This document shows positions 7,487 to 16,655 of a stretch of DNA of 64,000 nt, one piece after another (within the stretch, counting starts at the first letter, position 1; each line of letters begins with the position of its first letter). This DNA comes from Chlorobaculum limnaeum (GTDB lineage Bacteria > Bacteroidota > Chlorobiia > Chlorobiales > Chlorobiaceae). Under the pieces are notes generated by a model. The model had not been told where the DNA came from. It did no database searches and saw only the letters and a program-made list of their open reading frames with translations. The DNA is taken from assembly GCF_001747405.1 (NCBI RefSeq), contig NZ_CP017305.1, positions 1,320,001-1,384,000 of the forward strand. The letters run 5' to 3'. The position numbers and the translations under genes were made by a program.

Positions 7487-9598
7487 TTACCTCACCGGAA
7501 CCACTTGCCTTACCGCAGGTCTCGCGGCCGGAACGGCGGCGGGAATGGCTGGCCGCGCCTTGAGCGCCACGAGGTCATTCAGAACGCCTGCGGCCTGTTG
7601 CAGAATGAAGTCGGTTTTCTTCTTTTTGCCGGTTTCGATGTTCGCGTCTCCCCAGCGATCCTGAATCTCTTTCAGGGCCTTGTTCTCCGCCTCGAAGCTT
7701 TTTTCCTGGAGCGACACGCTCTTGCGCTGGCGGATGCGGTTCAGGGTCGCCAGATCGGCAAGGTAGGACTGGTAGAGCTTGTTCCTGGCGGACTGGCTGG
7801 CGAACTGCTTTTTCAGCGACGCGATCTCTTCGCGGCTGACGGTTCCGGAAGGCAGGTAAGGCGTCCTCGAAACCGTCGTCCACGGCAGGCTGCTCGTATA
7901 GGTATCCTCGCCAACCACCTCCGGGTCGATCAGAGATGGCAGCACGATATCCGGCAGGACGCCGATATGCTGGGTGCTGCCGCCTGAAATGCGGTAGAAC
8001 TTGGCGATGGTCAGTTTGAGCTGGCCAAGATCGCTCTGTTTCATAAACATGCTGAAGGGCCTCTGGATGGTCACGATACTCTGCACGGTGCCTTTGCCGA
8101 AGGTTCTGTCGCCAACGACCAGGCCGCGACCGTAATCCTGAATCGCCGCCGCGAAAATCTCCGAGGCCGATGCGCTGTACCGGTTGACCAGCACCACCAG
8201 CGGGCCGCTGTAGAGCATCGGATAATTCTCGTCCCTCAGTACCATCTTGCCGCCGAGCGCATTGCTCACCTGCACGACCGGTCCCTTGCCGGTGAACAGA
8301 CCGGTGACGTTGACCGCCTCTTCGAGCGAGCCGCCGCCATTCTCCCTCAGATCGACGATGATACCCTCAACATTCTCGCGTTTGAGCTCGTTGATGATTC
8401 TGGTCACATCCTTCGTGGTGCTTGTGTAGTTCTGCTTTTGCTGCCGTTCGCCTTCGAAGTCGAGATAGAAAGACGGCAGAACGATGACGCCGATTTTACG
8501 GCCGTTTTTGTAGATGATCTTTTTCTGCGCGGCCTGCTCCTGCAAGTCAACCGTGGCTCTCACAAGGCGGATGATCCTTGCCGGGCCCTTGCCGGCCTGG
8601 CTGGCGGGCAGCACCTTGAGCCTGACCACCGTGCCTTTCGGGCCTCTGATCTTCTTGACCACGTCATTGATACGCCAACCGATCACATCGATAATCTCAC
8701 CCTTGTCACCCTGGCCAACGCCGACGATCTTGTCGCCCTTTTTCAGGCGGTTGCTCTTGAAGGCCGGGCCGCCGGGAATGATTTCGTTCACCACCGTGTA
8801 CTCGTTCTCCATCTGCAACTTCGCGCCAATGCCTTCGAGCGAACGGCTCATGTCGATCTGGAAATTCTCGAACTCGTCCGGCGAGAAGTAGTCTGTATGC
8901 GGATCAAACGAGGAAGTAACCGCTAACATGTATGCCTGAAAAGCATCTTCCGGCTTCTGCTGGTTGAAGATTTTGATGCGGTTATCGAAGCTTTTCAAGA
9001 GTTCTGTCCTGATATTTTTCCCCTTTTCACCCGAATACTTCATGCTCAGGTACTGATACTTCAGCTCCTTGCGCCACAGCTCGTGCAGTCCGGCCTGATC
9101 GGCAGGCCATGGAGCGGTCTTGCTGCGCTCGAGTTCGAGGGTTTCCGGCGCGGAGAAATCGAATTGCGCCGTCTGGAGCGAGCTCTTCATATACACCATC
9201 TTCTCCCTGGCGCGCTTCAGGAACAGATTGTAAATGGCGAACCCTCTCGCCGGATTGCCGGACACGAAATCATCATCGAGATGAACGCCAACCTCCTGCC
9301 TGAGCTTTTCGACCTCCGGAGCTGTGAAATAGCTGCGGTTGTTGTCGAGATTGTCGAGGTAACGGTTGAAAATCTGCTGGGCGAGCGAGTCGTTGACCGG
9401 TACCTTGCGATAATGATTCTGCAACAGGTACTGCGCGATGTATCGGGCAGCCTCCTCCTGGTTCGGAGTGGGCTTGAGCAGCGCCGGTTGCGCGCCTTTT
9501 CCGGCGGCAGCCATCGAGTAATCCCATGAGATCGCGAAAATCAGCAGAAAAAACAGAAATGGATAGAGTGTCTTGCGTATCTTTTTCATAAACTGCAT
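7487..9598 (-). CDS. prc: Tail-specific carboxy-terminal protease (S41, Prc-like)
   Basis: The protein has 703 residues with an N-terminal signal or anchor helix (LYPFLFFLLIFAISWDYSMAAA). A Prc-type N-terminal domain contains SFDPHTDYFSPDEF near 230. A PDZ domain follows (LEGIGAKLQMENEYTVV, GGPAFKSNRLKKGDKIVGVG). The S41 catalytic core contains ENGGGSLEEA, the nucleophile Ser in NRYSASASEIFAAA and the general-base Lys in GDRTFGKGTVQ. Family members are periplasmic processing proteases acting on protein C-termini (lipoprotein and penicillin-binding protein maturation and turnover). Length agrees with E. coli Prc. A second in-frame ATG at 9589 (MKKIRKTL) is an equally good start; neither has a clear Shine-Dalgarno sequence. 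It is monocistronic, convergent with argH and divergent from the aldolase gene. Confidence 0.94.
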   Translation of the reverse strand: MQFMKKIRKTLYPFLFFLLIFAISWDYSMAAAGKGAQPALLKPTPNQEEAARYIAQYLLQNHYRKVPVNDSLAQQIFNRYLDNLDNNRSYFTAPEVEKLRQEVGVHLDDDFVSGNPARGFAIYNLFLKRAREKMVYMKSSLQTAQFDFSAPETLELERSKTAPWPADQAGLHELWRKELKYQYLSMKYSGEKGKNIRTELLKSFDNRIKIFNQQKPEDAFQAYMLAVTSSFDPHTDYFSPDEFENFQIDMSRSLEGIGAKLQMENEYTVVNEIIPGGPAFKSNRLKKGDKIVGVGQGDKGEIIDVIGWRINDVVKKIRGPKGTVVRLKVLPASQAGKGPARIIRLVRATVDLQEQAAQKKIIYKNGRKIGVIVLPSFYLDFEGERQQKQNYTSTTKDVTRIINELKRENVEGIIVDLRENGGGSLEEAVNVTGLFTGKGPVVQVSNALGGKMVLRDENYPMLYSGPLVVLVNRYSASASEIFAAAIQDYGRGLVVGDRTFGKGTVQSIVTIQRPFSMFMKQSDLGQLKLTIAKFYRISGGSTQHIGVLPDIVLPSLIDPEVVGEDTYTSSLPWTTVSRTPYLPSGTVSREEIASLKKQFASQSARNKLYQSYLADLATLNRIRQRKSVSLQEKSFEAENKALKEIQDRWGDANIETGKKKKTDFILQQAAGVLNDLVALKARPAIPAAVPAARPAVRQVVPVR

Positions 9599-9779
9599 AA
9601 GAAGCTATGGTGAATTCAATCAAAAACGGAACGGCTGCTGTTCAACCGATTCCCGGTTCGTTGTATTATATTACAAAAACTTAGTATCTGCATAACTGGT
9701 TTCTGCGCAATCAGTAAATTCTTACAGAAATCCGCCCTGTGACACTGAAAAACATAAAATCTCAAATGGAGAGTACTCT

Positions 9780-10751
9780 ATGAAGAAAATTACCGGTTAT
9801 AAAGAACTGGGACTCGTCAACAGCCGTGACCTTTTCGCCAAGGCCGTTAACGGCGGATACGCGATTCCAGCGTATAACTTCAACAATCTCGAACAGTTGC
9901 AGGCGATCGTCATGGCTTGCGTCGAGACCGCTTCTCCGGTCATCCTCCAGGTTTCGAAAGGCGCGCGCAGCTACGCCAACCAGACGCTTTTACGCCATCT
10001 GGCCGCTGGCGCTGTAGAATACGCCGCCGAACTCGGCAAGGCCGTGCCGATCGTGCTGCACCTCGACCACGGAGACAGCTTCGAGCTGTGCAAGGACTGT
10101 ATTGAAACCGGCTTCTCGTCGGTAATGATCGATGGCTCGCACCTGAGCTATGAGGACAATGTGGCGCTGACCCGCAAGGTCGTTGAATTCGCGCACCAGC
10201 ATGACGTCACCGTCGAGGGCGAACTCGGCGTGCTTGCCGGCATCGAGGACGAAGTTCACGCCGCGACGCACACCTACACCGAGCCTGACCAGGTCGAGGA
10301 TTTCGTCGGTAAAACCGGCGTTGACAGCCTTGCCATCGCTATCGGCACCTCTCACGGCGCGTTCAAGTTCAAGCCAGGCGAAGAGCACAGCATCCGCCTC
10401 GACATCCTCGCCGAAATCGAAAAGCGCATTCCCGGCTTCCCGATCGTGCTGCACGGCGCTTCGTCAGTGCCGCAGGAGCTGGTGCAGATGATCAACGCGC
10501 ACGGCGGCAAGCTCATGGATGCCGTCGGCATCGGCGAAGAGCAGCTCCGCGAAGCCGCCCGTTCGGCGGTCTGCAAGATCAACATCGACTCGGATGGCCG
10601 CCTCGCCATGACCGCTGCCGTGCGCAAGGTGCTCGACGAGAAGCCGGAGGAGTTCGATCCGCGCAAGTACCTCGGCCCGGCCCGCGACGCGCTCAAGCAG
10701 CTTTACATCCACAAGATCGTCAACGTGCTCGGCTCCAACGGCAAGGCGTAA
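9780..10751 (+). CDS. fba: Class II fructose-bisphosphate aldolase
   Basis: The protein has 323 residues and starts at an ATG preceded by a GGAG ribosome-binding site. Class II (zinc) features are the first zinc His in LHLDHGDSFE near residue 85, GELGVLAGIEDE near 140, the second zinc His in GTSHGAFKF near 185 and the third in VLHGASSVP near 220, followed by the phosphate-binding NIDSDGRLA. The enzyme interconverts fructose 1,6-bisphosphate with the two triose phosphates. In an organism fixing CO2 by the reverse TCA cycle it mainly serves gluconeogenesis. A GC-rich hairpin follows the stop, so it is probably transcribed alone. Confidence 0.96.
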   Translation: MKKITGYKELGLVNSRDLFAKAVNGGYAIPAYNFNNLEQLQAIVMACVETASPVILQVSKGARSYANQTLLRHLAAGAVEYAAELGKAVPIVLHLDHGDSFELCKDCIETGFSSVMIDGSHLSYEDNVALTRKVVEFAHQHDVTVEGELGVLAGIEDEVHAATHTYTEPDQVEDFVGKTGVDSLAIAIGTSHGAFKFKPGEEHSIRLDILAEIEKRIPGFPIVLHGASSVPQELVQMINAHGGKLMDAVGIGEEQLREAARSAVCKINIDSDGRLAMTAAVRKVLDEKPEEFDPRKYLGPARDALKQLYIHKIVNVLGSNGKA

Positions 10752-10774
10752 AGCGACCTGCCCACCTGCAAATC

Positions 10775-10818
10775 AAAAGAGGCTGTCCCGGTTCACCCAG
10801 GCCAGCCTCTCTCTTTTT
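10775..10818 (+). terminator. Rho-independent terminator after fba
   Basis: AGAGGCTG pairs with CAGCCTCT around a loop of about 19 bases and is followed by CTCTTTTT. It is placed directly after the aldolase stop and before a convergent peptidase gene. The AAAAGAG on the other side could make it partly bidirectional. Confidence 0.75.
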
Positions 10819-10858
10819 CCTCTTCCATCCACCAAGTCCACGACGTCCACACGCATCT

Positions 10859-12076
10859 TTACCCCGCCAGATACCGCAGCGCCAGATAGCTGAGCATCCC
10901 CATGCCGGTTTCGAGGGCGTGCTCGTCGGGGTCGAAGGTTGGCGAGTGCAGCAGGTTGCCCGGAGCGGAGCCGTCGAGCCCAGTGCCGAGTTGCCAGAAG
11001 CTTCCGGGACACTCGCGCAGATAGTAGGCGAAATCCTCGGCAGTCATGAGCTTCTCGGACTGGTGCACCTTCTCGTCGCCGAGAAACTCCTTGGCTGCCT
11101 CCCAGGCGATGTCGGTCATGTCGGGATCGTTGAACAAAACGGGATAACCGCTCCTGATCTCGACCTCGGCTTCACAATCGAACGCGGCGGCAACCTGTTT
11201 GACCGTCCTGTCGAACTTCTCGTGCAGGAGCGCGCGTAGCTCCTCGTTCATGGTGCGCATCGTGCCCATCATCGTCACCTTTCCGGGGATGACGTTGGTG
11301 GCGTGACCGCCGTTGATCGAGGCGATGGAGAGCACCGCCGGTTCGTGCGGCGGCGAGACGCGGCTGACCAGATGCTGCAACGCCGTGATGATATGGGCCG
11401 AGGCGAGAATCGGGTCGCGGGTCTTGTGCGGCGCGGAGGCGTGGCCGCCCTGGCCGTGAATCGTGATATACAGCTCGTCGGCAGCGGCCATGAAGCTCCC
11501 CTTGCACATGGCGATACTGCCGCTTTTGACGCTCGGAAAGCAGTGCTGCGCGAAGATAGCCGAGGGATTGTACTTTTTCAGCAATCCCGCCTCGATCAGC
11601 GGCCTTGCTCCGCCGGGCGCTTTCTCCTCCGCCGGCTGGAAAATCAGCAGCACGTCGCCCTTCAGCGCATCCTTCATGCCGTTCAGGACGTTAGCCGCGC
11701 CAAGCAGCATCGCCGTGTGCATGTCGTGACCGCAGGCGTGCATGCAGCGCTCGACCGTCGAGCAGAAGTCGTGACGATTCTCCTCCTGAAGCGGCAGGGC
11801 GTCGATGTCGGCCCGCAGCGCCACCGTGCGCCGCTGGCCGGACGCCTCGCCCTCGCCCCGAAGCAGCGCAATGACGCCCGTCTCCATGAGCGGTGGCTCG
11901 GCTTCGATGCCAAGCCCGGCGAGATACTCCCTGATGAATGCTGTCGTCTGGAACTCCTCGAAGGAAAGCTCGGGATGCTGGTGCAGGTGACGCCGCAGCG
12001 TCGCTACTTCCGGATAGATTCTGCTTGCAGCCTCACGAACCCTGGCTGCGAGGGTACTGAACTCTTCATTGTGCAT
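10859..12076 (-). CDS. M20D family amidohydrolase (hippurate/IAA-amino-acid hydrolase type)
   Basis: The protein has 405 residues with the M20D signature: HQHPELSFEE near residue 30, ADIDALPLQEEN near 85, HACGHDMHTAMLLG (zinc ligands, including the Cys typical of this subgroup) near 110 and FQPAEEKAPGGA near 145. Members are cytosolic metal-dependent hydrolases that remove N-acyl groups from amino acids or related amides; the substrate cannot be told from sequence. It is the last gene in a minus-strand run with the CBS gene, rpiB, ppk1 and the 5-FCL gene, 41 bases after the CBS-domain gene. Confidence 0.92.
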   Translation of the reverse strand: MHNEEFSTLAARVREAASRIYPEVATLRRHLHQHPELSFEEFQTTAFIREYLAGLGIEAEPPLMETGVIALLRGEGEASGQRRTVALRADIDALPLQEENRHDFCSTVERCMHACGHDMHTAMLLGAANVLNGMKDALKGDVLLIFQPAEEKAPGGARPLIEAGLLKKYNPSAIFAQHCFPSVKSGSIAMCKGSFMAAADELYITIHGQGGHASAPHKTRDPILASAHIITALQHLVSRVSPPHEPAVLSIASINGGHATNVIPGKVTMMGTMRTMNEELRALLHEKFDRTVKQVAAAFDCEAEVEIRSGYPVLFNDPDMTDIAWEAAKEFLGDEKVHQSEKLMTAEDFAYYLRECPGSFWQLGTGLDGSAPGNLLHSPTFDPDEHALETGMGMLSYLALRYLAG

Positions 12077-12117
12077 ATGCCATCTCTGTCGTTGTGGCGT
12101 ACGGCCGTGCCGCGCCT

Positions 12118-12801
12118 TTACATGTCCATGTAGTGGATGAATTCAAGCGCCTTTTCACGAAGCTCGTCGTAACCCGCATCCGGAAAGATGGAGTGGTAGC
12201 GGATAATATATCCGTAATTCTCCATGTTCCTGACAAGTCGGAAAAAATCGTGGCTGGCGACCCTGAAAAAGATGATTCTTCCTCCGCCCGCCACGCCGCT
12301 TGGCCATGACGTGAAGCTGAGGATCGAGGCGTCGTTCTTTTCGATGGTCTCGATGATTTCGGAAAGCTTCGCCCCGGTAGGGGGCACCTCGATCTCCATG
12401 GTCGAACCGCCCTCGCCGGAGTGAATCCGTTCGGCCAGGAAGCCAAGGATTCGCTTGCTCGAAACCACCCCGGCGTACCGCCCCTCCGCGTCGGCAAGCG
12501 GCACGACGCCGCACTTCGACGCTGCCACGGAGATGAGGTTGTCGAAAAGCTGCTCGTCTGGCCGATACGTCCTGACGGCTTCGAGCAGCTCCTCGACGAG
12601 CCTCTCCCTGGCCGTCGGCCATCCCTTCCGGCCCCCGAGAAGGGCGGAAAGAAAAATCATTCCCAGATAGCGATCGCCGTCGAGCACCGGAGCGCAGACG
12701 CACCCCGACCCGACAATTCTCCGCGCTGCTTCGACTGTCGAGCTGCCAAGGGTAACGACCGGAAAGTCCGCCTCGACCAGATGTGAGAAGGTCACGGCCA
12801 T
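12118..12801 (-). CDS. CBS-domain protein with ACT-like C-terminus
   Basis: The protein has 227 residues. Two CBS motifs fill the first 130 residues (VVTLGSSTVEAARRIV...CAPVLDGDRYLGMI and KCGVVPLADAEGRYAGVVS), which normally bind adenosine nucleotides. The remainder (TMEIEVPPTGAKLSEIIETI...IIFFRVASHD) has the alternating pattern of an ACT-like regulatory domain. Such proteins act as small cytosolic energy or ligand sensors. Its start codon directly abuts the rpiB stop with no gap, so translation is probably coupled. The regulated partner is unknown. Confidence 0.8.
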   Translation of the reverse strand: MAVTFSHLVEADFPVVTLGSSTVEAARRIVGSGCVCAPVLDGDRYLGMIFLSALLGGRKGWPTARERLVEELLEAVRTYRPDEQLFDNLISVAASKCGVVPLADAEGRYAGVVSSKRILGFLAERIHSGEGGSTMEIEVPPTGAKLSEIIETIEKNDASILSFTSWPSGVAGGGRIIFFRVASHDFFRLVRNMENYGYIIRYHSIFPDAGYDELREKALEFIHYMDM

Positions 12802-13236
12802 TCAGCAGCAGTACTCGATTTTGTCGATCCGGCGCTGATGGCGTCCGCCCTCAAATTCAGAGGCGAACCAGCTTTCGAGAATCTTCGCGGCGCTCGCTTC
12901 GTCATTGAAACGCGCACCGAAGGCGAGCACGTTGGCGTCGTTGTGTTGACGCGCCAGCGCTGCGTATTCGGGGCCGCACACATTTGCCGCGCGAATCCCC
13001 TTCACCTTGTTTGCGGCGATGGAGATGCCGATGCCGGTGCCGCACATCAGGATTCCCTGGTCGAAAAGACCTTTTGCAACCGCTTCGGCAACCTTGTGAG
13101 CGAAATCGGGATAATCGACCGATTCGGCTGAATAAGGACCCATATCCTCGAAATCGTAACCATGTTTTTCAAGCCATGAGAGCACGTTTTTTTTCAGCTC
13201 ATACCCTGCGTGATCGCTTCCAACTGCAATCTTCAT
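12802..13236 (-). CDS. rpiB: Ribose-5-phosphate isomerase B
   Basis: The protein has 144 residues, the family's normal size. It shows GSDHAGYELK at the N-terminus, the catalytic Cys in MCGTGIGISIAANKVKGIRAA near residue 65, and HNDANVLAFGAR near 97. It interconverts ribose 5-phosphate and ribulose 5-phosphate in the non-oxidative pentose phosphate pathway. It lies between ppk1 (2 bases) and the CBS gene (0 bases) on the same strand, indicating one transcript. Confidence 0.95.
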   Translation of the reverse strand: MKIAVGSDHAGYELKKNVLSWLEKHGYDFEDMGPYSAESVDYPDFAHKVAEAVAKGLFDQGILMCGTGIGISIAANKVKGIRAANVCGPEYAALARQHNDANVLAFGARFNDEASAAKILESWFASEFEGGRHQRRIDKIEYCC

Positions 13237-13238
13237 AA

Positions 13239-15377
13239 TCAGTTAACCTTTGTTTTTATGTTTTTTTTCCTCCGGAGAGAGCGCCGCATGAACAGCCTCT
13301 GGCTGTCGGTCGCCGAGCGTCCGTTCCGTTTTTTCAAATATGTTCCATCCGGCTGCATCTCCCAGGCCTTGCGGTTATCGCTCAGAATCAGTTCGAGATC
13401 GGACTTCACCGATTCGACCAGGCGCTGATCGAGTACGGGAAAGAGCGTCTCGACCCGCTTGTCGAGGTTCCGCGGCATGATATCCGCGCTGCCCAGGAAG
13501 AGCCGCGCGTGACCGCCGTTGTTGAAGTAATATGCCCGGCTGTGTTCGAGAAAACGGCCGATCACGCTGATGACGCGGATGTTCTCGCTGATGCCCGGCA
13601 CTCCCGGCCTGAGGCAACAGATGCCCCGGACGACCAGGTCGATCTTCACTCCGGCCACCGATGCCCGGTAGAGCGCACGGATGATCTCGTCATCGACCAG
13701 AGCGTTCATTTTCATGACGATTCTGCCGTTTCCGTTTCGCTTCTGATGCTCGATTTCGTTGCGGATCATCTCCATCATCCACTTCCGGGTGTTTAGCGGC
13801 GATACGATCAGCGAGCGGTAGTGGCGATGCTTCGAGTAGCCAGTCAGGGAGTTGAACAGCTCGGTGACATCGTCGGCAAGCTCGGGACTGGTGGTCAGAT
13901 AGCTGTAATCGGTATAGATTCTCGAAGTCACGATGTTGTAGTTGCCGGTGCCGAGATGCAGATAGTGACGAAGCCCCTCCTGCTCGCGCCGCACGATCAT
14001 GGTCAGCTTGGCGTGGGTCTTGAGGCCGGGCAGGCCGTAAACCACGTGCGCACCGGCATCTTCGAGCGCCCTGGCCCAGAGGATGTTGTTCTCCTCGTCG
14101 AACCTCGCCTTGAGCTCGACCAGCACGGCTACCTGTTTGCGCTGCTCGGCGGCGAACATCAGCGCCTTGACCACCGGTGAATTGCTGCCCACTCGATAAA
14201 GCGTCTGCTTGATGGAAAGCACGTCGGGGTCGCGCGCCGCCTGCCAGATGAGATCGACCACCGGTTTGAACGAATCGTAAGGATGGTGCAGCAGCACATC
14301 GCCGGAACGCAGTTCCGTGAACATGTCGGCAGCACGCTTGCCATCGAGCGGATTGTTCGGCACGAAGAGTTCATCTTTCAGATCAGGCCGGTCGATGCCG
14401 ATAAGCTCCATCAATGAACTCATGCCGAGCACGCCGCAGATTTCATAGACATTCCGCTCGTAAGTTTCGAGATTCTGCACCAGAAGCGTCCTGATGGAGT
14501 GCGGCATGTCGGGGTTGATATCGAGACGCACCACCTTTCCGTACCGGCGAGAGCGCACCCCCTGCTCGATGCTTTCGAGCAGATCGCCCGCTTCGTCCTC
14601 TTCGATCTCGATATCCGCGTCCCGGATGATCCTGAATGGGTGGCACTGCAAAATGCGCATCTTCGGAAAAAGCTGATCCAGGTTGTGCTCGACAAGATCT
14701 TCGAGCCACAACAGGCGAATCCGGCCGTCGTCGAAACCAAGCTCCTCTATCTGGTCGAGCCGGACGATTCTCGACAGAATGCCGGGCACCTTGACGCGCG
14801 CGAACCTGATCGATCCGCTCTCTTCGTCTTCGAGTTCGATGGCCAGATTCAGCGAGAGGTTGGACATGAAGGGAAACGGGTGGCCCGTATCGAACGCCAG
14901 CGGCGTCAGAACCGGAAATATCTCCTTCCTGAAATAGGCCTGAAGCACTCGCTGCTGCTGGCTGGAAAGTGAAGTGACGCTGACAAATTCGATCCCTTTC
15001 CTTTTGAGGGCCGGAATGATTTCGTCGAAGAAGCAGGCGTTGCGCTGCCGGAGCTGGCCGATGACGCGCTCGCGGATCTGCTCGACCATCTCGATGGGGG
15101 TAAGGCCATCGACCGAACGTTCGTTGATGCCCGCGGCGCACTGGTCGTCGAGTCCCGCCACGCGGATCATGAAGAATTCGTCGAGGTTGGAGCTGAATAT
15201 CGAGATGAACTTGATGCGCTCCAGCAAGGGATGCGCGGCGGAATCGAGCGCCTCTTCGAGGACGCGCTGGTTGAAATCGATCCAGCTCAGCTCACGGTTC
15301 ACGTAGAGCGACGGATCGCGCAGATCCGGTTCGACCATCGCACTGGCGGTCAATGTCCCGTTTTCCGCGTTCCTCAT
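13239..15377 (-). CDS. ppk1: Polyphosphate kinase 1
   Basis: The protein has 712 residues, typical for PPK1. The N-terminal domain begins [19 protein letters not shown] and contains [15 protein letters not shown]. The C-terminal phospholipase D-like domains contain [24 protein letters not shown] and the autophosphorylated His in [10 protein letters not shown]. It makes polyphosphate reversibly from ATP at the membrane/cytosol interface, consistent with the polyphosphate storage seen in green sulfur bacteria. Its start overlaps the end of the 5-formyltetrahydrofolate cyclo-ligase gene by 4 bases, indicating coupled translation. Only the last few residues are basic (KKNIKTKVN). Confidence 0.96.
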   Translation of the reverse strand: MRNAENGTLTASAMVEPDLRDPSLYVNRELSWIDFNQRVLEEALDSAAHPLLERIKFISIFSSNLDEFFMIRVAGLDDQCAAGINERSVDGLTPIEMVEQIRERVIGQLRQRNACFFDEIIPALKRKGIEFVSVTSLSSQQQRVLQAYFRKEIFPVLTPLAFDTGHPFPFMSNLSLNLAIELEDEESGSIRFARVKVPGILSRIVRLDQIEELGFDDGRIRLLWLEDLVEHNLDQLFPKMRILQCHPFRIIRDADIEIEEDEAGDLLESIEQGVRSRRYGKVVRLDINPDMPHSIRTLLVQNLETYERNVYEICGVLGMSSLMELIGIDRPDLKDELFVPNNPLDGKRAADMFTELRSGDVLLHHPYDSFKPVVDLIWQAARDPDVLSIKQTLYRVGSNSPVVKALMFAAEQRKQVAVLVELKARFDEENNILWARALEDAGAHVVYGLPGLKTHAKLTMIVRREQEGLRHYLHLGTGNYNIVTSRIYTDYSYLTTSPELADDVTELFNSLTGYSKHRHYRSLIVSPLNTRKWMMEMIRNEIEHQKRNGNGRIVMKMNALVDDEIIRALYRASVAGVKIDLVVRGICCLRPGVPGISENIRVISVIGRFLEHSRAYYFNNGGHARLFLGSADIMPRNLDKRVETLFPVLDQRLVESVKSDLELILSDNRKAWEMQPDGTYLKKRNGRSATDSQRLFMRRSLRRKKNIKTKVN

Positions 15378-15973
15378 CTGCTGTTATGCTGGCAATTGAT
15401 GATTTCATTTTCTGTTACGACCATGTCGAGCCGCTCGTCCCACGGATCGCACGGTACAGACGGAACTTCCTGAAAGCTGAACGCCAAACCGACTTTCACC
15501 GGATGGACGCCGCATGAAGAGAGAGAACTGAAAAAACGGTCATACCAACCCTTACCAAATCCGATGCGTCCACCGCTCCGGTCGAAGCCCGCAAGCGGTA
15601 CGAAAACGACGTCGAACCGCATCTCTTCGGACAGCGCGAGCGGCTCGGGAGTGGCCGGAGCCGATGGCGAAACCCTGAAGCGCTGCCCCTGATGGTAGAC
15701 TGCGTTCTTCATGACACCCTTTTCAATATAAGGCATATATACCGCTTTCCGTTCAAGCGCGAGCTTTTCGAGAAGCTCCAGCGTCCGCGCCTCGCGGTCA
15801 TGTTCCATGGAAACGTAACAGTGAACCCTCTCGGCCTGGACCAACAGCGGCAACGAAACGGCGTGCGCCTGAATCTTTTCGCTATCCGACAGCCACCTCT
15901 GCAGCGTCATCGCCCGGCGCTTCGCAAGCAGCGTCTTCCGTAATTCAGGTTTACTCTCGATCACAGATTCCAT
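15374..15973 (-). CDS. 5-formyltetrahydrofolate cyclo-ligase
   Basis: The protein has 199 residues of the MTHFS/YgfA family. It begins with the substrate-binding helix [15 protein letters not shown] and carries the P-loop-like family signature [15 protein letters not shown] near 135, preceded by [13 protein letters not shown]. The enzyme uses ATP to convert 5-formyl-THF to 5,10-methenyl-THF, salvaging an inhibitory folate. It is the first gene of the run through ppk1, rpiB, the CBS gene and the amidohydrolase, with a 4-base overlap with ppk1. Bacterial names vary (ygfA, fau), so no symbol is given. Confidence 0.92.
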   Translation of the reverse strand: MESVIESKPELRKTLLAKRRAMTLQRWLSDSEKIQAHAVSLPLLVQAERVHCYVSMEHDREARTLELLEKLALERKAVYMPYIEKGVMKNAVYHQGQRFRVSPSAPATPEPLALSEEMRFDVVFVPLAGFDRSGGRIGFGKGWYDRFFSSLSSCGVHPVKVGLAFSFQEVPSVPCDPWDERLDMVVTENEIINCQHNSR

Positions 15974-16288
15974 GCAGTGACAATCCTCTCGCTCTTGCCC
16001 GCCGTCCAGCCCGAAAAGACGGACGCTACAGGCGCTTCAGTTACGTTATCAACTCGCAAGATAATAAATATGAACGCGATAACGCAGAACAGAGGCATTT
16101 CTTCCGGCCGCAAAATCTTCTGCATTATGAACGATTCAGCAGTTCGGCCACGAACGTGTAACCTTCTTCATTTATGTGAAATGAAGAAGGATTGTATTAC
16201 ATTGAGGTAAAATTGCACTGCGTCGTTTCCATCAGGTTCATGACGTGGTTCTTTCCGGGTATTCGATTCTCTTTTCAACACATAAATA
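15974..16288. promoter_or_regulatory. Intergenic promoter region between divergent genes
   Basis: These 315 bases separate the minus-strand 5-FCL operon from the plus-strand chlorosome-type gene and must hold both promoters. An AT-rich stretch around 16185-16215 (TTGTATTACATTGAGGTAAAAT) could contain the plus-strand promoter. No operator or riboswitch was recognised. Confidence 0.35.
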
Positions 16289-16531
16289 ATGACTAATATG
16301 GCAAACGAATCTGGAAACATCGGCGTATTTGGCGATCTCTTCACCGCTGTGGGCGACCTGGCCCAGCAGGCTGTGGACATGGCTGGCAGCGCGCTCAAAA
16401 CCGCTACCGACACGGTTCAGCCGGTAACCAGCGCATGCGTGCAGCTCTGCACCAGCAGCATCAATTCGGCAACGCAGGTCGTCGAAGGCGTGACCAAGAC
16501 CATCACCACTGCGCTCACCCCGAAGCAGTAA
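16289..16531 (+). CDS. Chlorosome envelope protein, CsmB/CsmF-like
   Basis: This 80-residue protein (77 if the ATG at 16298, MANESGN, is used) has the pattern of the CsmB/CsmF family of chlorosome surface proteins: an N-terminal MANES-type start, VFGDLFTAVGDL, a Val/Thr/Ala-rich amphipathic middle (VDMAGSALKTATDTV), and a C-terminal LTPKQ. Chlorosomes are the bacteriochlorophyll antenna organelles of green sulfur bacteria; envelope proteins coat the lipid monolayer. The second ATG fits the family better, but neither start has a clear ribosome-binding site. A long hairpin lies downstream. I recall the family pattern but could not align it, so the exact paralogue is open. Confidence 0.7.
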   Translation: MTNMANESGNIGVFGDLFTAVGDLAQQAVDMAGSALKTATDTVQPVTSACVQLCTSSINSATQVVEGVTKTITTALTPKQ

Positions 16532-16585
16532 ACTGCTCATGCGGCTATCCGGCGACGGAACCGCAAGCGAGACAGAGTGAAAATC

Positions 16586-16620
16586 GAAGCCCTTTACGCC
16601 ACACGGTTGTAAAGGGCTTC
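16586..16620. terminator. Long hairpin downstream of chlorosome-type gene
   Basis: GAAGCCCTTTA and TAAAGGGCTTC form an 11 bp perfect stem around a 13-base loop. There is no T tract, so it may be a transcript-stabilising hairpin or a factor-assisted terminator between convergent genes. Confidence 0.6.
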
Positions 16621-16655
16621 CGTATTATGGGACGAATATGAAACGCCATGGCTTT